In this document: positions 36,008-46,036 of the stretch, piece after piece
How the letters are laid out: every line of letters starts with the position of its first letter
How positions within the stretch are numbered: the first letter of the stretch is position 1
Assembly: GCA_026004195.1 (NCBI GenBank)
Contig: BPIQ01000002.1
Coordinates: forward strand, 434,001 to 498,000
Origin: Candidatus Binatia bacterium
GTDB lineage: Bacteria > Desulfobacterota > Binatia > HRBIN30 > BPIQ01
Length of the DNA: 64,000 nucleotides
Direction of reading: 5' to 3'
Program-made: the position numbers and the translations under genes
Notes under the pieces: generated by a model
What the model was told of the DNA's origin: nothing
The model's database searches: none
The model's input: only the letters and a program-made list of their open reading frames with translations

Positions 36008-36684
36008 TTCTGCCGAAACTCCCTCACCCTGTAGGCGGCGGCCCGTCCGATGAAGCGCGCGATGTCCTCCCGCACCCTCCGTTCGCCCTCGGGCGAATCG
36101 AAGGAATTCGCGAGATCGGTCGTTTCGGAGGCGAAGTGGAGCTCCGCTATCCCGTCGAGCTCGGGTCCGTCACCGGAAAGCTTTCCCGCGACGACGTTCG
36201 TCACGTAGCGGACGAGACCGCGATGGTGCTCGACTACCAGAGGAACGTGACGCTCGATCCAGTGACGGACGAACTCGCCGTGCCCGATTCCGTCCCGGCG
36301 CACGAGCGGACACACGAATTTCACCCCGGGGGTCCGTTCGCCCGGAACGGGGTCCGGAAGCGAAACCAGCTGAACGTACTCCTCGACGCGGTAACAGGTC
36401 ACCGCACCCATGAACCCGGCGACGTCCCGATGGATGATTTTCTCGCCCTCCGGCGAGTCGTAGAGCCGCTCGCGAAAATCCTCGAAGGTGTCGAAGAAAA
36501 GCTCGCCGATGCTGTCGAGAGCTTCCCAGCCGTGCGGTGATTCGTCGACGATGTTCACCGTGTATCGCCGCAACGTCGGGTGGTGCCGGAGTGCCAGCGG
36601 CACGTGTCCCTCGAGGAGGCGCCGCTCGTACTCCGCGTGCGTGATGTCGGGACGGCGCCGGCAGAAGAAAACGAGCTTTTCCAC
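36004..36684 (-). CDS. EthD-domain protein (two tandem domains)
   Basis: A 226-residue protein made of two EthD/dimeric alpha-beta barrel units, roughly 1-110 (KLVFFCRRRPDITHAEYERR ... GHVPLAL) and 118-226 (VKFVCPLVRRDGIGHGEFVR ... RHVPLVVEH). The second unit repeats the first in order, including a SPEGE(K/R) stretch. EthD proteins occur beside cytochromes P450 and dehalogenases and may degrade small hydrophobic products. No signal peptide. Start is ATG at 36684, just after a hairpin-rich gap. Confidence 0.85.
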   Translation of the reverse strand: MEKLVFFCRRRPDITHAEYERRLLEGHVPLALRHHPTLRRYTVNIVDESPHGWEALDSIGELFFDTFEDFRERLYDSPEGEKIIHRDVAGFMGAVTCYRVEEYVQLVSLPDPVPGERTPGVKFVCPLVRRDGIGHGEFVRHWIERHVPLVVEHHRGLVRYVTNVVAGKLSGDGPELDGIAELHFASETTDLANSFDSPEGERRVREDIARFIGRAAAYRVREFRQK

Positions 36685-36775
36685 GGCAGGGGAGGCTGCC
36701 CGAGAACGGTTTTCCGTTCAACCCGGCATCGTTTCGACCCGATATCGTTCCGGCCCCCTCGATCCCCCCGCCCCC

Positions 36776-36958
36776 GGACGCGACGGAGCGCGTCCCTCCG
36801 CATGGCCCCGTTCGTCGATGGAACGTCCATTCTCGAATGCGATCGGCCACATCGATCCCCCCGCGCCGGACGCGACGGAGCCCGTCCCTCCGGAGCGAAC
36901 GTCCCGCGATGGCGCGCATCCCAACGCCACGTTTCGAATCCGCAATCGGAGGGCCACG
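36776..36958. repeat. REP-like hairpin array 5 ending in a half MITE
   Basis: Within the 594-base gene-free stretch 36685-37278. Reverse ACGCG hairpins at 36776-36799 and 36868-36891 (one base changed), then a forward hairpin that stops at CACG (36955-36958) where MITE sequence GGATCGTGAGAAAATCCC begins (36959). The matching right end of the MITE was not found, so it seems truncated. The rest of the stretch, 37030-37278, holds nothing I can name apart from the leader of the CBS gene. Confidence 0.75.
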
Positions 36959-37012
36959 GGATCGTGAGAAAATCCCCACTCGGCCGAATTTCGCACGAAA
37001 AAATCCAATGGG
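36959..37012 (+). mobile_element. truncated MITE-like element, left half only
   Basis: Begins with GGATCGTGAGAAAATCC directly after a forward hairpin arm and CACG. The following GGCCGAATTTCGCACGAAAA matches the interior of the complete copies at 11880 and 48669. The right terminal repeat and second CACG are absent. Confidence 0.55.
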
Positions 37013-37278
37013 CTCCGGGCCCCCCGTCACATTTCTCCCGACGGATCCGAACGGCTCCCTTCTACCCGTCCCCTGTTCGCATTCCCGCGAAACATCTTCC
37101 GGAACGTGCGAAGAGTCCCGTGTGAAAAAAAGCGAAAAGGCCCGTGCCTCAGGGGCGACGCATTTTGGCAGAGAGGTTGCTCCGCTTGAAAAGGAGGCGA
37201 TGCCCGTTGTGCCGGCGGAGGAGCCTTCGGGCGTTTTCCCCGTTCCTGAATAGCGCACACGGGCAAGGAGAAAAAGCG

Positions 37279-37746
37279 ATGGCAACGGTGCGGGACCTGA
37301 TGGTGACGGAGCTCGTCACGGTCGAGCCGCAAGCGACCGTGCTCCAGGCAGTCGAAAAGATGTGCCGAAACCGCGTAGGAGCGGTGCTCGTGGTGGAAAA
37401 CGACGAGCTTCTCGGTCTCTTTTCGGAGCGCGACTTGATGACGCGCGTCGTCGCCGAGCGGCGTGACCCGGCGAAAACGAAGGTCGGCTCCGTGTGTACC
37501 GGCACGGTCGTGACCATCGATGTCCAGCAGCCATTCCGGCAGGTCCTCGAAATTTTCCGGCAGAAAAGGTTCCGGCATCTCCCGGTTCTCGACGGATCGA
37601 AGCCCGTGGGTATCCTCTCGACCCGCGACTTCCTTGCCTATCTCGTCGACGGCCTCGAACGGTTCATCGACGAAGCCAAGTACCGGGAAGCCCTCGCCGA
37701 GGGAGTCGACATCTACGACCACCTCGGCGGAAGCTACGGCCTCTAG
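37279..37746 (+). CDS. CBS-domain pair protein
   Basis: A 155-residue protein of two CBS domains, about 1-65 (VRDLMVTELVTVEPQATVLQ ... GLFSERDLMTRVV) and 70-130 (SVCTGTVVTIDVQQPFRQVL ... GILSTRDFLAYL). CBS pairs bind adenosyl nucleotides such as AMP or ATP and regulate partner proteins; nothing else is fused here, so it is probably a stand-alone sensor. ATG at 37279 follows GGCAAGGAG. Confidence 0.9.
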   Translation: MATVRDLMVTELVTVEPQATVLQAVEKMCRNRVGAVLVVENDELLGLFSERDLMTRVVAERRDPAKTKVGSVCTGTVVTIDVQQPFRQVLEIFRQKRFRHLPVLDGSKPVGILSTRDFLAYLVDGLERFIDEAKYREALAEGVDIYDHLGGSYGL

Positions 37747-37750
37747 AGTC

Positions 37751-38036
37751 GGACGCGACGGGGCGCGTCCCTCCGGAGCGAACGTCCCGCGATGGCGTGC
37801 ATCCCAACGCCACGTTTCGAATCCGCAATCGGAGGGCCACGCTCTGTCGTGGCCGTGGTCGTGTTTGGTACCGCCCTCCGTGGCCGAACACGAACGACCG
37901 TGTCCCCATCCCCCCGGACGCGACGGAGCGCGTCCCTCCGGCGGGGGCGCCGTCCGTCGGATCGGAACGTCCGCACCCCGGATTGCGAACGCGACCGACA
38001 TCGATTCATCCCCCGCGCCGGACGCGACGGAGCGTG
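37751..38036. repeat. REP-like hairpin array 6, left flank of the IS
   Basis: Reverse ACGCG hairpin (37751-37774, one base changed), forward CCACG hairpin (37831-37854), reverse hairpin (37916-37939) and a reverse hairpin cut at its centre at 38020-38036 by the insertion sequence. About 175 bases of this array recur to the right of the IS (see 39681). Confidence 0.9.
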
Positions 38037-39680
38037 GAGGATGTGAAAAAATTCGGAAATTTACCCTGGAGGGATTCGGCTCTGGGGGCGGAGTGTGGTA
38101 GGGAGGGGAAGCTACGGTGGGGAGGTGAAGGGATGGAGCAGGTGGAGCTTCTGGGCGGGGAGAGTGCGGAGGAGAGGAAGCGGAGGCTCGCGGAGGCGCG
38201 GGAGCGGCGGCGGGCGGAGGCAGCGAAGGCGGCACCGCGGGTGGTGAGAGCGGAGCGGAGCCAGCTTCGGTGGGAGGTGGTGGATCTGGACGGCGAGCTG
38301 CCTCAGACGCACCGGGCCCGCAGTGTGTTGGCGGTCGTGAAGAAGCTGAACCTTTCGGCCTTTTACGAGAGGATCAAGGCGCGGGGGAGCTGGGCGGGGC
38401 GGGATGCGACGGATCCGCAGGTGCTTTTGGCGCTGTGGCTCTATGCGACGGCGGAGGGGGTAGGCAGTGCGAGGGAGCTCGAGAGGTTGACGGAGCAACA
38501 CGTGGCTTACCGGTGGCTTCGGGGCGGGGTACCGGTGAATTACCACACGCTGAGCACGTTTCGGAGCGAGAACGCGGAGGCGCTCGAGGAGCTTTTCACG
38601 CAGGTGTTGGCGGTGATGATGGCCGAGGGGCTGGTGCGGCTTCGGCGGGTGGCGCAGGACGGGACGCGGGTGCGAGCTTCGGCCGGGGACCGGTCGTTTC
38701 GGAGGAGAAAGAAGGTGGAGGAGCTGCGGGCGGAGGTACGCAGACAGATCGAGGCGCTGCGTGGGGAGCTCGAGGCACCGGCACGGCGGAGCCTCTCGAG
38801 GAGGAAGCAGGCTGCGCAGAGGCGAGCGCTCGAGGAGAGGGAGAGGAGGCTTACGAGGGCGCTCGAGGAGCTCGGGGCTTTGGAGAGGGAGCGCGGGGGT
38901 TACAAGAAGGGGGCGAAGGAGCCCTCGGGGGAGCCACGCAGCTCGACGACGGACCCCGAGGCGCGCGTGATGCGGCAGACGGGCGGGGCGTATCTTCCGG
39001 GCTACAATGTCCAGCTGGCGACGGACGCGGAGAGCGAGGTGGTGGTGGGGGTGGAGGTGAGTCAGGGGAGGACGGATTTTGCCGAGGCGGTGCCGATGCT
39101 GGAGCAGCTTGAGCGGAGGTTCGGGAGGCTTCCGGAGCAGTATGTGGTGGACACGGGCTACACGAGCGTGGAGAACGTGGAGGAGCTCAGTGCGCGGGGT
39201 GTGGAGCTTTACGGGGCTTTACCGAAAAGGAAGGGGAAGCCCGATCCCTACGAGGTGCGGCCCCGGGACAGCGAAGCGGTGCGGCAGCTCAAAGAGAGGA
39301 TGAGGACACCGGAGGGGCGGGCGATCTACGGCGTGCGGGCTCGGGTGAGCGAGCGGGTGCACGCGGACCTCAAGCGCTGGAGGACGCTCGGGAAGATCGT
39401 CTTACGGGGGAGAACGAAGGTGCGGTGCATCGTGTTGCTGAACGTGATCACCTACAACCTGCTGCGGTGGTTCGCCCTTCTTGCGGCCGCGGGCGGAAGC
39501 TAAGGCGTCGTAGGCGAGAGAGAGGGCCGAAACCGAAGACGAAAAGACCGGAAGGAGGTGGCAAGCCGGGGCTCGGTGGGAACCCCGGAGGCCGCCACCC
39601 TTCTCTTTTTTCCTCCGACCGACCCCGGCAAGCTCCTGCTTCGCTGGCCTTTCGCCAAGACCCGAATTTGTTCACAAACC
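38037..39680 (+). mobile_element. IS1182-family insertion sequence
   Basis: A 1,644-base element with one transposase gene. Ends are imperfect inverted repeats: GAGGATGTGAAAAAATTCGG on the left and, on the opposite strand, GGTTTGTGAACAAATTCGG on the right. It sits in the middle of an ACGCG-type hairpin: the left arm stops at CGTG (38033-38036) and the hairpin resumes at CGCG (39681-39684), compatible with a 4-bp target duplication with one changed base. The coding strand is purine rich and less C-ending than the neighbours, a sign of foreign origin. Confidence 0.8.
38133..39503 (+). CDS. IS1182-family transposase
   Basis: A 456-residue DDE transposase (IS5/IS1182 group). An N-terminal DUF772-like helix-turn-helix region (DPQVLLALWLYATAEGVGSA, EQHVAYRWLRGGVPVNYHTL) is followed by the catalytic core: Asp in RVAQDGTRVRAS, Asp in YVVDTGYTSVEN and Glu in VSERVHADLKRW. 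A coiled-coil insert (RRQIEALRGELEA and RALEERERRLTRALEELG) separates the first two. The ATG at 38133 lies after AGGTGAAGG. The gene looks intact, so the element may be active and may also move the MITEs. Confidence 0.92.
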   Translation: MEQVELLGGESAEERKRRLAEARERRRAEAAKAAPRVVRAERSQLRWEVVDLDGELPQTHRARSVLAVVKKLNLSAFYERIKARGSWAGRDATDPQVLLALWLYATAEGVGSARELERLTEQHVAYRWLRGGVPVNYHTLSTFRSENAEALEELFTQVLAVMMAEGLVRLRRVAQDGTRVRASAGDRSFRRRKKVEELRAEVRRQIEALRGELEAPARRSLSRRKQAAQRRALEERERRLTRALEELGALERERGGYKKGAKEPSGEPRSSTTDPEARVMRQTGGAYLPGYNVQLATDAESEVVVGVEVSQGRTDFAEAVPMLEQLERRFGRLPEQYVVDTGYTSVENVEELSARGVELYGALPKRKGKPDPYEVRPRDSEAVRQLKERMRTPEGRAIYGVRARVSERVHADLKRWRTLGKIVLRGRTKVRCIVLLNVITYNLLRWFALLAAAGGS

Positions 39681-39947
39681 CGCGTCCCTCCGGAGCGAAC
39701 GTCCCGCGATGGCGCGCATCCCAACGCCACGTTTCGGATCCGCAATCGGAGGGCCACGCTCTGTCGTGGCCGTGGTCGTGTTTGGTACCCCCTCCGTGAC
39801 CGAACACGAACGACCGTGTCCCCATCCCCCCGGACGCGACGGAGCGCGTCCCTCCGCGTGGCCGCGTCCGTCGATGGAACGTCCATTCTCGAATGCGATC
39901 GGCCACCCGGATCCGCCCGCGCCGGACGCGACGGCGCGCGTGCCTCC
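39681..39947. repeat. REP-like hairpin array 7, right flank of the IS
   Basis: Starts with the right half of the hairpin cut by the IS (39681-39691), then a forward CCACG hairpin (39748-39771) and reverse hairpins (39832-39855, 39924-39947). The stretch 39681-39857 repeats 37763-37940 with few changes. The 435 bases 39681-40115 carry no gene; 39948-40115 has the promoter region of the next gene and nothing else I recognise. Confidence 0.9.
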
Positions 39948-40115
39948 GACGCGTGCGGGCGGTACGCCGGACGCCGCACGTGCGTGCAAACGCGACGGAC
40001 ACGATCATTGGCCCCCCGCACGCCGTATGGATGTGTCGACGCCGCGGCCTCCGGTTTCTCCTGGACTCGCGCGCGTTCTCCCGTTACGCTTCGGCGGTTC
40101 GGAGCCGAAGTCACC

Positions 40116-43100
40116 GTGAAGATTCCCCCGTGGTCGCCGTGGAGAGGATGGGGGCTCCTAGCCTGCCTGCTTCTTGCAGCATGCGCGGGCGACGGGCCCA
40201 TGCCGAGTGGCCCCGGGGAAGCCGTCCCTCGTTCCCCCGAGAGGTTCTTCATCACGACAGTCGCGGGGACGGGCGTCGCAGGCATGAACGGCGACGGCCT
40301 TCCCGCACTCGAAACACAGCTCTACCTCCCGCAGGACGTCACCGTGGCACCGGACGGCACTGTCTACTTCCCCGACTGGAACAACCACCGCATCCGGCGG
40401 ATCGTCGACGGAATCGTCGAGACGGTGACCGGCACCGGGAAGCTCGGAGAGGCCCGGGACGGTCCCGCCCTCGAGGTCGACTACAACCACCCCACGAACG
40501 TCGCCTTCGATCACGAAGGCAGGATGGTGATCGCCGCGTGGCACAATAGCCTCGTCAAGCGACTGGATTTCTCGACGGGCTGGGTGGAGAACCTGGCGGG
40601 CACGGGCGCGAGAGCTTTCGGTGGCGACGGAGGACCCGGAAACCAGGCGCTTCTCGACCTTCCGAGCTCGGTCGCCGTGGATTCGAAGGGAAACATCCTG
40701 ATTTCCGACCAGGCGAACTTCCGCATCCGGCTCCTCGAGCCGAGCGGCATCATCCGAACCGTCTGCGGCGTGGGGACGCAAGGTTACAGCGGAGACGGAG
40801 GGCCCGCTGCCCTGGCGGAACTGAACTCCCCCGTGGGACAAGCAGCGCCGCCCGCAGGTCGCATCGCCATCGACGGGCGAGACCGCGTCTACATCGCCGA
40901 CACCGGCAACCACGTGATCCGCATGGTGGACGAAAACGGCATCATCACGACCATCGCGGGAACGGGCGAGCCGGGCTACTCCGGCGACGGCGGGCCGGCC
41001 ACCGAAGCGCGCCTCCATACACCCAGCGACGTGGCCGTCGCACCCGACGGGACGGTCTACGTCGCCGACACGATGAACCACGTCGTGCGGCGGATCTCGC
41101 CGGACGGGGTCATCACGACCGTGGCCGGAACCGGCAAGCGAGGGTTCGGAGGAGACGGAGGTCCGGCCGAGGAAGCACTTCTCGACCGGCCCTACGGCAT
41201 CGGCATCGCACCCGACGGCAGTGTCTACGTGGCCGACACGCACAACCACAGGATTCGCCACCTCACGGCCGAGCCACCCGAAGGGCCGGCGCCGACGCCC
41301 ACGCCTCCGAGCGTCGAGGTCGTCCCCTGCACGAACGAGATCGGCACGATCTGCACGTACGCCGGCACCGGTGAAGAAGGCTTCAACGGCGACGGGCGGC
41401 ATCGCCTCGAGACGATGCTCTACTGGCCCGTCGACATCGAGTTCACGCCCAGCGGGCGGATCTACGTGCTCGACTGGAACAACCACCGAGTGCGGGAAAT
41501 CCAGCCCGATGGCACGCTTCGGACCGTCGTCGGCACCGACTTCGTCGGCGACGGGCCGCCCGACCTCTCCGACCTCACGGAACCCGGCGCACCGGGGACC
41601 ACCGTCGACCTCAACCATCCGACCGACGTCCTCGAGCTCCCCGACGGGCGCCTCGTACTCATGGCCTGGCACAACCACAAGATTCGCCTCTACGACCCCG
41701 AGACCGGGCGAGTCCGGGTCCTGGTCGGTGCGGAGGCAGGTTTCCGGGGCGACGGCGGTCCGGCGCGGGATGCCCTTCTCAACCAGCCTCCTCATGCGTC
41801 GTTCGACGCCCGAGGAAACCTCTTCGTCCTCGACCAGCGAAACGAGAGGATCCGCGTGATCCGGCATTTCGCCTCGCTTCTCGGCGAAGGTACGATCGAA
41901 ACCGTGGCGGGCACGGGCGAGGCCGGCTTCAACGGCGACGGCCCCGCCCTCGAGACGCTCTTCCACTTCCCGACGGGGCCCAATCCCGAACCGTCCGGAG
42001 GGATCGCCGTGGGGCCCGACGGGGCCGTCTATTTCGCGGACACGCTGAACCACCGGATCCGGAAGCTCGTCTTCTCGGACGCCGACTTCCGTGACGGCCG
42101 GGTCGTCACGGTTGCCGGGACCGGCGAGCCGGGCTTTTCCGGCGACGGCGGCCCGGCGATCGAAGCTCGCCTTCGGTTCCCGCAGGACCTGGAATTCGGC
42201 CCCGACGGCAAGCTCTACTTCGCGGACGCGGAAAACCACCGGATTCGCCGCATCGATCTCGACACCGGAACCATCGAAACCGTGGCAGGAACCGGCGAGC
42301 CCGGCTTCTCCGGCGACGGCGGGCCCGCCACGGCGGCCCGGCTCGACCGGCCTTTCGGCGTCGCGTTCGACGCGGCGGGCGACCTCTACATCGCCGACAC
42401 GTACAACGGGCGCGTCCGCAAGGTGAAGCTCAGCGAAACCCGGACGGAACCCGAACCTGTCTTCCCCGAGGACTACCGGTCGACGTTCGTCGAGGTCCGG
42501 GACTGCCGCTTCAGCATCGAGCACGGCGGGGTGAGCGTGCGGGTGCTCGCCAACCCGATCGCCGTTCAGGCTTACCTGAACGAGACTTCGCCCCTTCCCG
42601 TCGGCTCGGTCGTCGTCAAAGAAGAATTCGCGGGCCCGGACTGCACGGACGAGAACCTGGTAGGCTGGCGGGCCATGCGGAAAGAAGCTCCGGGCTTCGA
42701 TCCCGAAGACAACGACTGGCACTGGCAGTGGCTCGACGCGGAGAGGCGCATTCGCACCGAAGACAAAACCCCGTGCGTGGCTTGCCACCGAGCCCAGGAC
42801 TGCCTCGAGCGCGACTACATGTGCACGAAAGAAGAGCCCTTCGACACGAACCGTGTCCGGGTCGTTCTCGACGGTCTCGGCGCCGCCCTTCTCTCGGTTT
42901 CCGGGTTCACGCCCGAGGCACCGGACGAAGGTGGCGGTGCCCACGAAACCAACCCGCAGCTCCCTCCGACGCAAGTCTGGGCCGTGGGGGCCGACCCGCA
43001 AGACGGCCAGGGACCCCTCGTTCTCCACTACGACGGAAAGATCTGGCACAGGCTTTCGACCGGAGCCGAGGGGGACCTCTGGTGGATCAGCGTCGCGCCC

Positions 43101-44181
43101 ATCGACGGAGCCTTCTACATGACCGGGACCGACGGCCTCGTGCTCCGCTACGACCTGACCTCGCGAACGTTCACGCGCGAAGCCACGCCGCGAGGACCCA
43201 CGCTTTTCGGCATCTGGGGTACCGATGGCGCGAACCTCTGGGCCGTGGGCGGAGACCCCGCGAACGCGCAGGAAGGCGGCGTGATCTGGCACTACGACGG
43301 GAGCTCCTGGTCGGATGCGACACCGCACCGTATCCCGACGCTCTTCAAGGTCTGGGGGCGGGGTGAGACCGACGTGTGGGCCGTAGGCGGGTTCGGGACG
43401 GTGCTCCACTTCGACGGTACGGCGTGGAACCCCGTGGATGCGGGACTCACGCGCCCCCTGTTCACGGTTCACGGAAACCAGGACACGGTCGTCGCGACCG
43501 GAGGGTTCCTCGACGGCGTGATCCTCGAATTCGACGGTCGTACCTTCCTGGACCGCGCGCCGCCCGGGACCCTACAGATGAACGGCGTCTTTCTGCGCCC
43601 GGATGGCGCGGGCGTAGCCGCGGGCATCGAAGGCGCGCTCGCCCGCCGGACGGCACAGGGGTGGGTGCTCGAAGAACCGGGGAGGATCACGACCTGGGAC
43701 TTCCACGCCGCCTGGATGGACGACCGCGGGGGTGTGTGGGCCGTGGGAGGCGACCTCTCGACCGACCTTTCCTATGGCATCCTGGCCTACGGCGGCGGCG
43801 AAGACGTCCACAGCGAGATCGCGGGGGCAGGGTTGCGAACCGGGGACGCCCGGTACCGGGGGGAGCGTGAGCTACGCGGCCGACATCGCCCCGCTGCTCG
43901 AGCGGAGCGGGTGCACCCTCGGCGGTTGTCACAGCGGCGCCTTCCCTGCCTCCGAGTACGACTTGACCTCGTACGAGACTCTTTTCTCCCCCGGGCTCGA
44001 AGCCCGCTCGCTCGGCGTCTGCCCGATCGTGCCCGGAGAGCCCGAGCGCAGCTATCTCCTCGAAAAGCTCGGTCCTGCCCCCCGCCTCGGCGCCCGCATG
44101 CCCAACGGATTTCCGCCCCTTTCGGAGTCGGAGATCGAGCTCGTGCGCACCTGGATTCTCGAAGGCGCGCAACCGAACTGA
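40116..44181 (+). CDS. lipoprotein: NHL propeller, cytochrome P460-like domain, second propeller, heme-type C-terminus (frameshifted)
   Basis: About 1,354 residues after one repair. The GTG at 40116 starts a lipoprotein signal with lipobox LLLAACAG. Residues about 45-780 are tandem NHL-type blades (VAGTGEPGFSGDGGPA ... LYIADTYNGRVRK). Residues about 790-910 hold a cytochrome P460-like segment (SVVVKEEFAGPDC, WHWQWLDAE) with heme-binding CVACH at about 887-891. A second propeller of repeated VWAVGG and LHFDGTAWN units follows. The frame breaks at a run of five Gs (43823-43827); repaired, it reads GQGCEPGTPGTGGSVSYAAD and then CTLGGCH, a CxxxxCH heme-like motif. Probably a surface redox lipoprotein. 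Confidence 0.75.
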
Positions 44182-44221
44182 ACCGAAGGCGGTGGAGATC
44201 GACACCACGCGACGGAGCGTG

Positions 44222-44318
44222 GAGGATCTGAAAAAATTCCGCCTGCGCCATCGGAGGCCCTGATTGCATTGAATTTTCTCGGGCGAAATTCGGGCGACCG
44301 GGGATTTTTTCGCGATCC
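44222..44318 (-). mobile_element. 97-bp MITE-like element, copy 2
   Basis: Flanked by CGTG on both sides (44218-44221 and 44319-44322), the reverse complement of CACG. Reads on the minus strand as GGATCGCGAAAAAATCCCC ... and ends GAGGATCTGAAAAAATTCC on the plus strand. Same length and interior as the copy at 11880. Confidence 0.75.
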
Positions 44319-44322
44319 CGTG

Positions 44323-44817
44323 GCCCTCCGATTCTAGGGGGCCGGCCGCCTCCGCGACGATCGACGCCGGCCCACGCACGCACGGATGCGGAGGGACGCG
44401 CTCCGTCGCGTCCGGGGGAGTGGGGATCACGCGGAGGGACGCGCTCCGTCGCGTCCGGGGCGGGGCGGACAGGTGGGACGGCCACGCATGGCACGGACCA
44501 CGACCACGGCCACGACAAACCCGTGGCCCTCCGATCACCCACGCGAAACGGAGGCCGCGTACGGGCGTTTTCCGTCGCGTCGGCGACGAACGACCTTGCC
44601 AGGCGCGAACGCGTCCTACGCGGAGGGACGCGCTCCGTCGCGTCCGGGGGATGGGGATCGACGGGGCCGATCGCATTCATGGATCGACGTTCCTGCCATC
44701 GACGAACACCCCCCGCCGGAGGGACGCGCTCCGTCGCGTCCGGGGCGGGGCGGCGGTGGGACGTGCCACGCATGAACACGAGACCCGACCACGGCCACGA
44801 CAAACCCGTGGCCCTCC
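44323..44817. repeat. REP-like hairpin array 8, orientation reversed
   Basis: The 659-base gap 44182-44840 has no gene. Here the ACGCG hairpins point forward (44390-44413, 44433-44456, 44622-44645, 44718-44741) and the CCACG type points backward with a longer loop (44508-44532, 44793-44817). Compared with the other arrays the whole cassette is inverted, and the pairing of the two types is kept. Confidence 0.85.
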
Positions 44818-44840
44818 GATTCCGGGGGCGGGGCGGTACG

Positions 44841-45914
44841 TCAGAGGTCGGGCAGGTCCGGTAGGCGGTTGTGTGTCAAGACAAGGCGCAGGCGTTGCGT
44901 GGCTTCGTCTCCCGTGGACGGATCCCGGAGCCTGACGAAAAGGTTCGCTTCCGCACCTTCGAGGTCGGGCGTCGCGTTCGCCACGGGAAAGGCGAGCCCC
45001 CGCCGCTCCGCGAAGCCGTCTCCTCGATCCGTGAGGACGACGTCCCGCTCGAGATCCGTGTGGAGCCGGTCCCGAGTCTCCAGACGAAGGCCGAGGACGA
45101 GGATTCGGCCCGGGGGAAAGCATCGGGCTTCGACGTTGAAGCGCATCGTGACACCCGACTGCGTCGCGGCAATGAGTCTCTGCCGGTCGCAGTTCTGGAG
45201 TCGCCCGAAACCGAAGGTGTTCCGCCCGACGAAGACGACTCGTCCCTCGGGGCAGCCGGCGGCGGGCTCCGGAATGCGCACCGCTGCGTCCTGGAGCCCG
45301 GGACAGCAGCGGGTATCGAGCGGGACGAGCTCGCTCGAGCACCCCGAAGCAGGATCGCAGTCGGGGATCGTGCATGCGTCGAGCGGCGAAACCTTGAGCG
45401 GAATCGTGCCCGCGGCGGAAATCGAGGGGAACGCCTTCACGAAAACCCGAAAGCCGATCTCGTAAGCGCCGAGGTCGTTCTCGCCGGGTTCCCACACGAA
45501 GAGACCGTCTTCCGGTAGAATCGCGGCGCCGGCGGGAAGCTCCGTACCCTCGTAGCCGAGCGTGAAGCCCGCCGGGTCGAAGGCCCCGAGCGGAAGCCTC
45601 ACGGGAAAACCGGGGTAGGTGCGGTAGACAGGAAGTGGCAGCACCTCGGGCTCGGCACAACCGTGAAAGTACCGGGAGACGGCCGCGACGATCTCCGCCG
45701 CGCCAGCCGGAGCGTCGGTGGGAAGACCGCAGGGTAGACCGAGCCTTTCCGGGTCGAAGATCTCGTGGACGACTTCCCGAAGCTCGGCTTCGCTGACCGA
45801 TCCGTTCCCGTCACAATCGCCCGGGCATCCGAGGGCGCCGGGCGGAGACAGCCAGGACACCAGGGCGGCGCAGAGAGAGAAGAAAAGCCGCCGCTTCCGC
45901 GCACGGGCGAACAT
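44841..45914 (-). CDS. secreted protein with N-terminal dockerin-like calcium loop
   Basis: A 357-residue protein with a signal peptide (RRLFFSLCAALVSWLSPPG) then CPGDCDGNGSVSEAELREVV, a DxDxNG-type calcium loop framed by cysteines, and a second acidic segment 25 residues later ending in a Cys (AVSRYFHGC). The rest (about 90-357) is beta-rich with paired cysteines (CTIPDCDPASGC, CCPGLQ, QNCD). No enzyme motif seen. Reading frame is intact, unlike its neighbours. A cell-surface or extracellular binding protein is likely. Confidence 0.65.
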   Translation of the reverse strand: MFARARKRRLFFSLCAALVSWLSPPGALGCPGDCDGNGSVSEAELREVVHEIFDPERLGLPCGLPTDAPAGAAEIVAAVSRYFHGCAEPEVLPLPVYRTYPGFPVRLPLGAFDPAGFTLGYEGTELPAGAAILPEDGLFVWEPGENDLGAYEIGFRVFVKAFPSISAAGTIPLKVSPLDACTIPDCDPASGCSSELVPLDTRCCPGLQDAAVRIPEPAAGCPEGRVVFVGRNTFGFGRLQNCDRQRLIAATQSGVTMRFNVEARCFPPGRILVLGLRLETRDRLHTDLERDVVLTDRGDGFAERRGLAFPVANATPDLEGAEANLFVRLRDPSTGDEATQRLRLVLTHNRLPDLPDL

Positions 45915-46036
45915 CGCCCGCCGAAACTAGCACGCCGCCGCTTCGGCTCAACGGGGCCTTCCGGAACGGAAAGCCCTCGCATCACCGCCGTGAACAGGCT
46001 TTTTTGGCTGGAAAGCCCCCCGTTGGGCAGAAAACC

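Noticed and set aside
40158-43472. A 1,104-codon open frame antisense to the NHL lipoprotein gene
   Set aside because: It is codon-aligned antisense to a strong coding frame, is rich in Asp, Glu, His, Val and Arg as all such shadows are here, and shows no domain.
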